The notes beneath the pieces were generated by a model. That model worked only from the letters and a program-made list of their open reading frames with translations. It was not told where the DNA came from and did no database searches. This document shows positions 8,371-16,684 of a stretch of DNA of 35,404 bases, in pieces. The stretch covers positions 1 to 35,404 of the forward strand of contig CAYPQM010000066.1 in assembly GCA_964412845.1 (NCBI GenBank), written 5' to 3'. Position 1 is the first letter of the stretch, and each line of letters starts with the position of its first letter. Source of the DNA: JAWWPY01 sp964412845 (GTDB lineage: Bacteria > Actinomycetota > Actinomycetes > Streptosporangiales > Streptosporangiaceae). Position numbers and translations under genes: made by a program.

Positions 8371-10965
8371 ATGCCAGGGAACGTCGACTATGCCGCGTTG
8401 CTGACCGAGTTCGGATCGGCGACGTACAAGAAGCTGCTACCAGCGCAGGAGCCCGTGCTGGCCGCGTATGCCGAGCGGCACACCAGTGAAAGGGACGTCG
8501 CCGTCGAACTGCCGACCGGGGCGGGCAAGAGCCTGATCGCGTTGCTGATCGCCGAGGCTTGGCGTCAGGAGGGTCACAGTGCCGTGATCCTCTCAGGGAA
8601 CAAGGTGCTCGCCAGGCAGATGGAGCAGCAGGCCGACGACCTTGGCGTCGACGTCTGTCGGCTGGAGGGCAGCCGCGAGCAGCTCTCCTCGAAAGACCTG
8701 CGCGCCGTGCAGCGCAAGCAAGCCGTCGGCGTCATGAACTACTGGGTTTACTTCAACCAGAACCCGTCGATCGATCCATGCTCGCTCGTCGTGATGGACG
8801 ACGCGCACCTCGCGGATGGACCTCTCCAGTCGCTCTATTCGGTCGAGATCAACCGCTTCGACCATACCGAGCTGTTCGAGCGCCTCGTGGTCGAGCTTGC
8901 CATCCGCCTCCCGCACTACGCCTCACTGGCGGACGCGGCGGGGGGCGATCGGCGCGGGCCGGGGACCACGGAGGCGATCTCGTTCTATGACCAGCACCGT
9001 ATCGAGGAATTGCTCGCGACGATCGTCGACGGCTCGCCCCTTCCGAGCGACCTCGCGTACCGCTGGGGGCGCCTGCGCGACCGGCTGGCGCAATGCGTAC
9101 TGCTCGTCTCCCGGAACGCCCTGTGGCTGCGCCCGTGGGTGTATCCCCTCCAGACGAACGACCACTACCAGCAGGCGAAGCAGCGCCTTTACATGAGCGC
9201 GACCATCGGCGATCCAGCCGACCTGTCGCGTCGGCTTGGAACCGAGCCGATCTCGATGGTCGAGGTCGATCCGGCGCTCAGCGGGGGCACGCTCGGGCGG
9301 CGGCTGATCGTTCTCGATCCCGACGAGGACCAGTCGCGGACGAACGCCGCATTGTCTGCGGCCCTGCGGGTGCGCGACAAGAGTCTCTGGCTGTGTACGA
9401 GCCGCAGCGAGGTCGTGCGGGAGCAGACGGAGCTCGCATCGCTCCACCAGCAGCTCGCTCTGCCGGCGGCGCCTCAATGGACCGTGAGCGGGACGGGCGA
9501 TGAGGTCGACCAGTTCCGCGCCGCCGAGTCCGGGCACCTGTTCGCCGCGTCACGCTACGACGGGATGGACTTCTGCGGCGAGGAGTGCCGCGTCGTGGTC
9601 GTGCCGGCGATCCCACGGGCGACAAACGCGCAGGAGGAGTTCATCTCGCAGCAACTCGGCGGCGGAGGGGTCATCAACGGCCGGCTCAATGCGCGCATCG
9701 TGCAAGCGCTCGGCCGCGCGAATCGGTCCGAAGACGACTACGCCGTGTATCTGCTCGCCGATCCGCGCTTCGCTGGCCACTTCGCGCGCGAGTCCTTTCG
9801 CGAGATGCTGCCGGCCGATATCAACGTCGAGGTCGATCTCGCCCAGGATCTGTCCGAGCAAGGCTCCCAGGACATCGCTGACCATGTGAGCGCGTTCCTC
9901 GCGGGCGACTTCGAGCGCTTCGACGAGGAGCGCGCCGACGCGAAGGCGTACGGCGCGCCCGTCCCGCCTCCGATCCCGGATTGGAGCGAGCCGCTGGCAC
10001 GCGACGAGATTGACGGCTGGCACTCGCTCTGGCGGGGTGAGTATGCGAAGGCCGAGCGCGACTTCCTGAACTGGAGCGAGGCCTGCGCCGAGCACGGGCT
10101 TGAGGAGATGAGCGCGTTCGCCCGCTGGTGCGCGGCGAAGGCCGCGTTCCTGGCCGGAGAACAGGGTGACCGAGCCGCGGCCGCGCGCAGCAAGGAGCTT
10201 CTCGAGGCGGCGATTGGCCACGGCGGACGGTTCACGACGTGGTTTAACGACCTCCGCCACTCGCTGCACGCCATGCGAGCCGAAGCGGTGCCCGAAGGCG
10301 TCATCGCCGACGGGGCGCGCGAGCAGATCTTGCGGGCATTCGACGCGCATCTGGCTGCTCGCGGCAACGCCCCCGCGCGTTTCGAGAAGTTCCGTCGCAG
10401 CATCGACGAGGACCTCGCCTCGGGCAGCCACGCGCGCTACCAGCAGGCGCTGGAGCAGATCGGCGAGCTGATGGGCTACAACGCGGTACGCCCAAAGTTC
10501 GGCCAGGCGACCACCGACGTTCGGTGGACCGGTGTGTTCGGTGGCCAGCGGGAGCTCCTCACGTTCGAGCTCAAGATCGAGCACCAGGCGCACAACGCGC
10601 TCAGCGCCGGCGATGTCGACCAGGCGCTCGGACAGGTGTCCAGCGCCCACACCGAGTGGGCACCGCGTGGCTTCCAACCGCGCGGCGTGATCGTCACGAC
10701 TCTCGCGAACATCGATGACGCTGCCTTGCCGCGGCTCGGAGCGCTCGCCGTCGTCCACCACGACGCGGTACTGGCGCTCTGGGAGCGCATCGCGACGTTG
10801 CTCGGGCAGTTCCGTGAGGCGTGGTCGCCGGACGATGTGGGGGCGCGGCACGCGGCACGTGAGCAGATCGCGCCAAGATTGCCGGACACGGGCTGGCTGC
10901 CGCGCGCGCTCGACCGCGGAGAGCCGATCGTCTCGACGGATGATCTGCTGGCCGAGTGGACGTGA
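8371..10965 (+). CDS. SF2 (XPD/DinG-like) helicase fused to a PD-(D/E)xK-like nuclease
   Basis: Counting from ATG 8371, the helicase motifs appear in order: Q-like region, Walker A ELPTGAGKS (46-54), DDAH box (143-146), SAT motif III (276-278) and motif VI QALGRANR (445-452). DDAH with QxxGRxxR resembles the Rad3/XPD/DinG side of SF2, but I see no iron-sulfur Cys cluster. A helical stretch follows (about 540-680). The last ~180 residues carry a candidate PD-(D/E)xK core: Asp716 in TTDVRW, then Glu733-Leu-Lys735 in LLTFELKIE, then a Gln-containing helix (DVDQALGQV). Helicase-nuclease proteins typically process invading DNA. In-frame TTG 8353, GTG 8365 and GTG 8368 are alternative starts; no strong Shine-Dalgarno decides. 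It lies in line with the CHAT-kinase genes and may be the effector or sensor of that system. Helicase is secure; nuclease is probable. Confidence 0.85.
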   Translation: MPGNVDYAALLTEFGSATYKKLLPAQEPVLAAYAERHTSERDVAVELPTGAGKSLIALLIAEAWRQEGHSAVILSGNKVLARQMEQQADDLGVDVCRLEGSREQLSSKDLRAVQRKQAVGVMNYWVYFNQNPSIDPCSLVVMDDAHLADGPLQSLYSVEINRFDHTELFERLVVELAIRLPHYASLADAAGGDRRGPGTTEAISFYDQHRIEELLATIVDGSPLPSDLAYRWGRLRDRLAQCVLLVSRNALWLRPWVYPLQTNDHYQQAKQRLYMSATIGDPADLSRRLGTEPISMVEVDPALSGGTLGRRLIVLDPDEDQSRTNAALSAALRVRDKSLWLCTSRSEVVREQTELASLHQQLALPAAPQWTVSGTGDEVDQFRAAESGHLFAASRYDGMDFCGEECRVVVVPAIPRATNAQEEFISQQLGGGGVINGRLNARIVQALGRANRSEDDYAVYLLADPRFAGHFARESFREMLPADINVEVDLAQDLSEQGSQDIADHVSAFLAGDFERFDEERADAKAYGAPVPPPIPDWSEPLARDEIDGWHSLWRGEYAKAERDFLNWSEACAEHGLEEMSAFARWCAAKAAFLAGEQGDRAAAARSKELLEAAIGHGGRFTTWFNDLRHSLHAMRAEAVPEGVIADGAREQILRAFDAHLAARGNAPARFEKFRRSIDEDLASGSHARYQQALEQIGELMGYNAVRPKFGQATTDVRWTGVFGGQRELLTFELKIEHQAHNALSAGDVDQALGQVSSAHTEWAPRGFQPRGVIVTTLANIDDAALPRLGALAVVHHDAVLALWERIATLLGQFREAWSPDDVGARHAAREQIAPRLPDTGWLPRALDRGEPIVSTDDLLAEWT

Positions 10966-11067
10966 CGGTCGACCCTGAACAAGAACGGTTTCCGGATCTG
11001 CTGCGTGCTCCGTCGCGACGGTTCGAGGGGGTATCGTCGCTCTCGCAACGTCGACCATGCGATCGAG

Positions 11068-11077
11068 AAGGAGGTGA
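11068..11077 (+). promoter_or_regulatory. Near-consensus Shine-Dalgarno deciding the AAA ATPase start
   Basis: AAGGAGGTGA sits seven bases before GTG 11085. It is by far the best ribosome site in the window and rules out the longer in-frame extension from 10956. The short gap 10966-11084 also holds two perfect palindromes, GGTCGACC (10967-10974) and CGTCGCGACG (11011-11020), possible operator sites. Confidence 0.8.
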
Positions 11078-11084
11078 GCGAGTC

Positions 11085-12053
11085 GTGGCTGGTTCTGGGG
11101 ATCACATCAAGGCGCTGGTGCGGAGCCATGCGGCTGGCGACGACGATTCCTTCTACGCCGTGGCGATGCAGGTCGCGGCACGGGCGGCGCGGCAAGGCCA
11201 TAACCGCCTTGCGGAGGATCTGAAGAAGACGATCGACACATCGCGACGGAGGCCGGTGGTGCGCGGGGTCACGCCGATCGCGCAGCCGCGCGGCGAGCTG
11301 GCCGACCTCGTCACCGCATCGTTCCCGGAGGTCGGGCTTAGGGATCTGGTCGTCCGGGATGACTTGTTGACCCAGGTTCGCCAGATACTCAACGAGCAGC
11401 GCCAGCGCCAGCGCCTGCTCGAGCGCGGGTTCGCGCCGATCCACCGCCTGCTCTTGGAGGGCCCGCCCGGGACCGGCAAGACAATGACAGCGTCAGTGCT
11501 GGCCCACGAGCTCTCGCTGCCATTGCTGACGGTACGGCTGGAGAGCCTGCTGAGCAAGTTCCTCGGCGAGACCGCGAGCAAGCTGCGGATTGTGTTCGAC
11601 GCGGTGGATCAACAGCGCGCGGTTTACCTGTTCGACGAGTTCGACGCGCTGGGTGGCGATCGATCCGGAAACGATGTCGGTGAGGCGCGGCGCATCCTGA
11701 ACTCGTTCCTGGTCTTTCTCGAGCAGGCCGGCGCAGAAAGCATTGTGGTAGCGGCGACCAACCATCGCGCGATCCTTGACCGCGCCCTGTTTCGCCGCTT
11801 CGACATGGTCATCACCTACGACCTGCCGAGCCAGATCGAGGCCGTCAAGGTGATGAGGGCTCGGCTCGGACCGTTGGCAAAGGGGTTCCGCTGGCGCAGC
11901 ATCGAGAAGAACGCTGCGGGCCTCAGCCATGCGGATCTCGTCAAGGCGAGCGAGGCGGCAGCCAAGCAAGCGTTGATGCGTGGCGACATGCACGTGAGTG
12001 TCGAGGACATGACCGCCGCGTTGCGCGCACGCCAGGCGGGCGCAGTTGCCTGA
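11085..12053 (+). CDS. ietA: AAA ATPase of an IetAS-type antiphage pair
   Basis: This 322-residue protein has a short helical N-terminus, then one AAA module: Walker A GPPGTGKT (126-133), pore-loop-like region (LLSKFLGETASKLR), Walker B YLFDEFDAL (181-189), a sensor-1 ATNH and an FRRFD arginine-finger motif. Its size and its partner, a cytosolic subtilisin-like protease starting 8 bases before its stop, match the AAA ATPase-subtilase pair known as IetAS, described as a plasmid-stability locus and later as an antiphage system. The ATPase is expected to regulate or feed the protease. Start choice rests on the strong Shine-Dalgarno. The symbol is by family and neighbourhood resemblance, not by an alignment I could run. 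Confidence 0.8.
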   Translation: MAGSGDHIKALVRSHAAGDDDSFYAVAMQVAARAARQGHNRLAEDLKKTIDTSRRRPVVRGVTPIAQPRGELADLVTASFPEVGLRDLVVRDDLLTQVRQILNEQRQRQRLLERGFAPIHRLLLEGPPGTGKTMTASVLAHELSLPLLTVRLESLLSKFLGETASKLRIVFDAVDQQRAVYLFDEFDALGGDRSGNDVGEARRILNSFLVFLEQAGAESIVVAATNHRAILDRALFRRFDMVITYDLPSQIEAVKVMRARLGPLAKGFRWRSIEKNAAGLSHADLVKASEAAAKQALMRGDMHVSVEDMTAALRARQAGAVA

Positions 12054-14574
12054 CCAGGGCGAGGTCTTCGCGCACCTGCTTGTGCGCGAAGCGGCACAGA
12101 CCCGGGACTTTCGCCGCTCCGGGGGTGGAAACCCGAAGGTTCGCGACGTCGAACATCGAGCGCATGGATCCGCTCGCCTCGACGAGCTCGAACGTTCGCT
12201 CGAGGAACAGGAACGCGGACGCGATGAGGCGTCTTTGACGGAGGACGAGCTGCGGTCGCTCGGCGTAGTGGTGGTGCTAGAGGGATCCGATCCAGCGTTT
12301 CCGCTGAAGCTCGACTCGTTGCAGCAGTACTCACGGCATCGTGAGCCCCGCCCGAAATGGCTGTTGCTTTCCGTGAGTCCGGCCTCAGAGGATCACGCCG
12401 AACGAGCCGTGGTGTGGATCAGCGACGAGTACCGTGACCGCTTCGTACGACACTTCGAGCAGTACGCAACCGAGGTCACCGAGAGAGGCAACCCGCGGCA
12501 CCGCGAGCTTGTCGCGAATATCGCTCGGATCCGCCAAGCAGTGCTCGCCGATCTGTGGCAGTCGTCTGGAGATCCACCCACGCGCGGCCGCGTCTGGTGG
12601 GAGTTGTGGCTGCATCAGACCGATGATGCGATCGAGCTGCTTCGAGCCTTCACCACCGCTCGGAGATTGCGACTCGCTGCTCGCGCCTTGAAGCTCAGCG
12701 ACCGCGCCGTCGCGTGGGTGCACGCGAGCTGGGATGACCTTCGAGCGCTCCCGTTCACCCGCGTACCGCTGGCGGAGATCCGCCGGCCCGAGTTCGTCGA
12801 CACGATCGAGGATCTTGAGCGTGATGAGCAGGATGAGCTGGCTGAGGATCTGCTGTCTCGAGTAACGCCGACTTCGGATCCTGTAGCACCGGTCGTCTGC
12901 CACCTCGATACTGGTGTTCGACGCACGCACGTTCTGCTGGCTGACTCGCTCTCACCACAGGACGTGCATTCGATCGTCGACGAGTTCGGTGTTGACCAGC
13001 AGAACCACGGCACGCCCATGGCCGGGCTCTCGCTCTACGGCCCACTCGACGACCTGTTGCTTGGAACGACGAAGGTAGAACTGCGCCATCGCTTGGAGTC
13101 GGTGAAGATCCTTCCCGACACGGGCTCGGGTAACGACCCTCTCGCTTACGGCATCGCCATGGCGCAGGCAGCAGCGATGCCAGAGGCTGTTGCCAAGCGC
13201 CCTCGTGTGTTCTCGATGGCCGTCACGACGGAACCCGACCGCGTCGGCGAGCCGACATTGTGGTCCGCATCCTTGGATGCGCTGGCCGCGGGCGTCGACA
13301 TAGCGAGATCGGACGACGGCATCGAACTCCTCGGCACGCCTGATGCTGACGCCACACGCCTGTTCATCGTCTCGGCTGGAAACGTGCGGGCACATCAGCC
13401 GCAGACTGATTACCGCGACGCGTGCGACCTCGCAGCTGCGGAAGATCCGGCGCAGGCGTGGAACGCCCTGACCGTCGGCGCCTACACCGAGCTGGTCAAC
13501 CTCCCAACTGACCCAAGCTTCGACGGATGGTCGCCAGTGGGAACTGCTGGCGATATCTCGCCGCACAGCCGCACCTCGGTGTTGTTCGGTGATCGATCAT
13601 GGCCCGTCAAGCCGGACATCTGCATGGAGGGCGGCAACGTCCTGACGGATGGGGTCCGGGACTTTGAGCCCGCACATCCGCTGCTGTCGCTGCGCACGAC
13701 CGACAGCCGCAACGACCTTGCACTGGGATCGGCGAACGCAACCAGCGCAGCGACCGCCCAGGCAGCGCGGCTCGCCGGCCTGACGCTCGCTCGCTATCCG
13801 TCGTACTGGCCGGAAACCGTTCGCGGGCTCCTCGTGCATGCTGCGGAATGGACGCCGGCAATGCGCGCCGAGTTCGATGGCACGCCCGCAAAAAGAGCAA
13901 AGCTTCGCCTGTTGCGTCGCTACGGCTGGGGTGTCCCATCCGAGAGCGCGGTCCTCGACTCGACGCGCCAGGCGGTCACGACGGTCACCCAGGACTCCTT
14001 CACACCGTTCGACGAGCAACACCGTGCTCGCTACTTCCGCCTACATCGCCTTCCGTGGCCCACCACGACACTCCGCGAGATCGCCGCCAGCGATGTCACC
14101 CTGCGCGTCACGCTCACCTACTTCATTGAGCCCACCGCCTCGCGACGTGGCTGGCGCCAGCGCTACAGCTACGCATCACACGGGTTGCGGTTCGATCTCA
14201 AGCTGCCGACGGAAACCGTCGACGAGTTCGTCGCGCGCGTCAACTACGAGGCCCAGCTCGAAGAAGACGGTACCCGCCGCTCAGCGCCGTCCGGCCTCGA
14301 TCGCTGGCTGATCGGGCCCAACCAACGCAACCTGGGCTCGCTCCACCAGGACATATGGGAAGGCTCAGGCGCCGAACTCGCCGACGCAGGCGTCATCGCT
14401 GTCTATCCCATCGGCGGCTGGTGGAAGAACAACAACCGCAAAGATCGGGCCAGCCTCCCTGTGCGCTACGCACTCATCGTGTCGCTCAAGACCCGTGAGC
14501 AAGGGATTGACCTCTACACGCCGATTGCCGCGCAGCTCCAAATCCCGATCGAGAACCTCGTTCCGGGCGCATAG
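12046..14574 (+). CDS. ietS: Cytosolic subtilisin-like serine protease (S8), IetAS-type partner
   Basis: TTG 12046 overlaps the ATPase stop by 8 bases, implying translational coupling. The 842-residue protein opens with the RDFRRSGGGNPKVRDVEHRAH pattern I associate with the proteases paired with AAA ATPases, and has no signal peptide. After a ~270-residue N-terminal domain, the S8 triad is visible: Asp288 in CHLDTGV, His321 in QQNHGTPMAG, oxyanion Asn446 in VSAGN and Ser567 in GSANATSAATA. All four key residues are present, so it should be active. A C-terminal domain of about 230 residues includes a conserved-looking RGWRQRYSYASHGLRF segment. In antiphage pairs of this type protease activity is required for protection. 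The likely targets are intracellular; they are unknown. Confidence 0.85.
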   Translation: MPDQGEVFAHLLVREAAQTRDFRRSGGGNPKVRDVEHRAHGSARLDELERSLEEQERGRDEASLTEDELRSLGVVVVLEGSDPAFPLKLDSLQQYSRHREPRPKWLLLSVSPASEDHAERAVVWISDEYRDRFVRHFEQYATEVTERGNPRHRELVANIARIRQAVLADLWQSSGDPPTRGRVWWELWLHQTDDAIELLRAFTTARRLRLAARALKLSDRAVAWVHASWDDLRALPFTRVPLAEIRRPEFVDTIEDLERDEQDELAEDLLSRVTPTSDPVAPVVCHLDTGVRRTHVLLADSLSPQDVHSIVDEFGVDQQNHGTPMAGLSLYGPLDDLLLGTTKVELRHRLESVKILPDTGSGNDPLAYGIAMAQAAAMPEAVAKRPRVFSMAVTTEPDRVGEPTLWSASLDALAAGVDIARSDDGIELLGTPDADATRLFIVSAGNVRAHQPQTDYRDACDLAAAEDPAQAWNALTVGAYTELVNLPTDPSFDGWSPVGTAGDISPHSRTSVLFGDRSWPVKPDICMEGGNVLTDGVRDFEPAHPLLSLRTTDSRNDLALGSANATSAATAQAARLAGLTLARYPSYWPETVRGLLVHAAEWTPAMRAEFDGTPAKRAKLRLLRRYGWGVPSESAVLDSTRQAVTTVTQDSFTPFDEQHRARYFRLHRLPWPTTTLREIAASDVTLRVTLTYFIEPTASRRGWRQRYSYASHGLRFDLKLPTETVDEFVARVNYEAQLEEDGTRRSAPSGLDRWLIGPNQRNLGSLHQDIWEGSGAELADAGVIAVYPIGGWWKNNNRKDRASLPVRYALIVSLKTREQGIDLYTPIAAQLQIPIENLVPGA

Positions 14575-14674
14575 GCGGGTGCGACATGGTCGAGATCCTG
14601 CTGTCGGCGCGAGCGATGGACCGTCCCGGAGATCGCAAGGGTGACGACATGGCATCCGGCCTTTCTCACTCCTT

Positions 14675-14759
14675 GACCTCCACGACCCAGTCGTTCTCCG
14701 GATGTATAGTCGAGAAGACCTGCGTAGGCAGAGGCGAGGCTGTACAGCGCCGTACGCTG
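14675..14759 (-). repeat. Direct repeat, left copy (homologous to 20907-20993)
   Basis: This 85-base stretch aligns with 20907-20993 in the same orientation at roughly 80-85% identity by eye, including an uninterrupted shared core GCGAGGCTGTACAGCGCCG. The left copy lacks 2 bases relative to the right. The two copies bracket the DUF4238 and nuclease-NACHT genes. Confidence 0.7.
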
Positions 14760-14802
14760 TAGCAGCGCCGCGCCGTCAACCGCGCCGAGATGACCCCGGT
14801 CA

Positions 14803-14838
14803 CGCTCCGACGTGCTCGAGCGCTCCGACGTGCTCGAG
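14803..14838. repeat. 18-bp tandem duplication inside the decayed ORF
   Basis: CGCTCCGACGTGCTCGAG occurs twice in immediate succession (14803-14820 and 14821-14838). Read on the minus strand it duplicates the peptide LEHVGA and runs into a stop, so it is probably a slippage duplication in a decaying gene rather than a functional repeat. Confidence 0.85.
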
Positions 14839-15504
14839 CCGGTCGATCAGGCGGAGGCCGTCGACGGCGGCGCGCACAGCCGCCTCGAGCTCTGCGCACC
14901 CTCCTGCCGTCCGCCAGCAAGTGCCCGCGCAGGATTACCGCGACGTCCGTCTCCGTCTTCTTCCCACATCGCGGGATGCGAGCTCACGCCGCAGGAACGC
15001 AACTGCGACCTCTTCGGGGTGGAACGCAACAGCTCGCACCAGCGCCAGCCCCCGCGCGTCGGAGCGTGAAGGAACTCCCGAGTAGTGGGCAACCCACCAC
15101 GCACGCCGCACATTGGCCGCGATGAAATCGTCGGAGGCCTCATCGAGCCGCGCGAAGAAGCCATCGCGAGGCAACTCACCGACGCGCTGCTCGCCGAACC
15201 CGCCGCCGACATCGCACGCGCGTTCGTGCGCCAGCACCGGATGCAAGAACCGCACATCCCTCACAACACGTTTCTGCCCACATCGACGCCCAAGCCAACG
15301 CGCGAGACCGTCACCAGACGACGCGCGCGATCCTCAGCACCACGGGTAGGTTCGCCTCAGAGAGGTGATGCCGCAACGGTGTCCATGTCTGCGTCGGCAG
15401 CACGCCTCAGAGTCGCTGGCGACTGCCGGGCGTGCTGGCCGGCTGGCTCCGGTCGCGGGCCGCTTGTCGACGGCGGGACGCCGCTCCAACCCGGTGGTCG
15501 ACAA

Positions 15505-16548
15505 CTACAGCGCGAACAACGAGAACACTCTGGAGTGCGCGCCTTCATGCCTGACACGGACCACTCGTAGTCCTCTGTCGTCGGACTCCATCCAGGCTGT
15601 CACGACTGCACGACTCTTACCGCCGAAGGCCTGGTCCACGTGCGACCGGATCCAGGCGAGCGAGGCGTCCAACCGCTCGCTGGTCCGTGGGTCGTAGGCA
15701 CAGAACAGCTCGGGTGCGATCGGCTTGACCGATCCCCCGCCGCCGATACCGCGCGGTGTCGTCCCCGGCATCCAGAACCGATGCCGTTCAGCCTGCGTCC
15801 AGGCGCCGTGGTTGAACGGGGAGAGGTGGTGTCGCGCAGGGTGCCTCACCTCAACGCGGTCGTCAGCGTCAAGCCAGGTGAGCAGCAGCGCGGTCGTTGG
15901 GTTGATCGGCACGCGCACTTCGCTGCTGCCAAGCACCACGTCGCCAGGCCAAGTACCGTCCGGCGCAGCGCTCGTCCATGGGAAGGTGCTGATGGGGTGG
16001 TCGGATGAGATCAGCGTCGGGCGAGCGAAGTGCAGAACTGTCCAGTGCATCTGGCCGAGAAGCGATGCGATGGTGCTGACCTCCGCGAACATCGAGTCCA
16101 GCTCGAAATCAGGCTCGCTCAGCTCATGCCGCTGATCGACCGTCGCGGCCGCCATAACCGGATGATCTCGTTCGAGATCGGAGAAGAATGCAGCGACTGT
16201 GCCCGGGATCTGTTGTCGCTGGCGCGGGCTTGCGCACAGCGTCATCGCGAGCCACAGCGCTACCCACGCACGCTCGCCGCTGTCGCGTAGCGGCCAGCGA
16301 TCCGCCAGGTCACGCAGCAGTGGCAGCGCCTTAGTCTCTACCGCCCCGCGCGCTCTCTCAGCAGCGCCCGCCGTCCGAGCCCCATCGGCCGCCGGCGACC
16401 CAGCGTAGAACTTCTTACGCACGCCGACCTGACTCGGCGCGAGCGGGAGTCGTGTTCCGCTCGGGACAAGTTCGCACTCGACGACCCCGCCCACCGTCCA
16501 GTTGCGGACGTAGCCGGCACTGATGACGTGATTGCGATCAAGTTGCAC
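15505..16548 (-). CDS. DUF4238-like protein
   Basis: GTG 16548 opens MQLDRNHVISAGYVRNWT, which resembles the DUF4238 start (NH/HY followed by a YLRNF/W-type motif). A VGVRKKFY segment near residue 45 and an ISSDHPI motif in the middle also fit that family, as does the length of 347 residues. DUF4238 proteins have no established biochemical role; they are soluble and often sit in accessory regions. The gene diverges from the nuclease-NACHT gene with 136 bases between the starts, so the two may form one module under shared control. Family assignment is from motif memory and moderately confident; function is unknown. Confidence 0.65.
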   Translation of the reverse strand: MQLDRNHVISAGYVRNWTVGGVVECELVPSGTRLPLAPSQVGVRKKFYAGSPAADGARTAGAAERARGAVETKALPLLRDLADRWPLRDSGERAWVALWLAMTLCASPRQRQQIPGTVAAFFSDLERDHPVMAAATVDQRHELSEPDFELDSMFAEVSTIASLLGQMHWTVLHFARPTLISSDHPISTFPWTSAAPDGTWPGDVVLGSSEVRVPINPTTALLLTWLDADDRVEVRHPARHHLSPFNHGAWTQAERHRFWMPGTTPRGIGGGGSVKPIAPELFCAYDPRTSERLDASLAWIRSHVDQAFGGKSRAVVTAWMESDDRGLRVVRVRHEGAHSRVFSLFAL

Positions 16549-16672
16549 GACCGAAACCGTCCCATGGCCCGCAGACGCACCCTTTGCACGACCCGCGGCC
16601 GCACGCGGACACGGCCGGGCCCCACGCCGTTCACGCCCGCGGGGCCCGGCGCAGGACCCCCAAGCGCCGCGC

Positions 16673-16678
16673 TAGGGT
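16673..16678 (+). promoter_or_regulatory. -10 box placing transcription start at the NACHT gene GTG
   Basis: TAGGGT matches the actinobacterial TANNNT -10 box, and its last base lies seven bases before GTG 16685. Transcription would begin at or next to the start codon, giving a leaderless mRNA. No Shine-Dalgarno precedes the GTG, which agrees. No convincing -35 was seen. Confidence 0.55.
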
Positions 16679-16684
16679 CGAGTC

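Larger units (their letters stand above)
14666..15264 (-). pseudogene. Decayed ORF, copy 1 of a family ending in DWVVEV(K/L)E
   Basis: Between the subtilase (ends 14574) and the DUF4238 gene (ends 15505) no intact gene was found. On the minus strand, however, protein-like segments follow each other in changing frames: from 15264, MRDVRFLHPVLAHERACDVG through FHPEEVAVAFLRREL; then ELEAAVRAAVDGLRLIDRLE; then QRTALYSLASAYAGLLD; and finally NDWVVEVKE and a stop at 14666. The last two segments are homologous to the remnant at 20898-21125, and a 2-base gap relative to that copy explains the final frame change. I read this as one small gene (perhaps 180-200 codons) broken by several indels. The original function is unknown. 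The stretch 15265-15504 shows nothing else recognisable. Confidence 0.5.

Noticed and set aside
10956..11084. Longer start for the AAA ATPase
   Set aside because: AAGGAGGTGA before GTG 11085 decides the start, and the upstream residues look non-coding.
15085..15570. Plus-strand open frame with a plausible-looking start (MGNPPRTPHIGRDEIV)
   Set aside because: It lies antisense to the decayed minus-strand ORF, its second half loses protein character, and it overlaps the end of the DUF4238 gene. High GC makes such shadows common.
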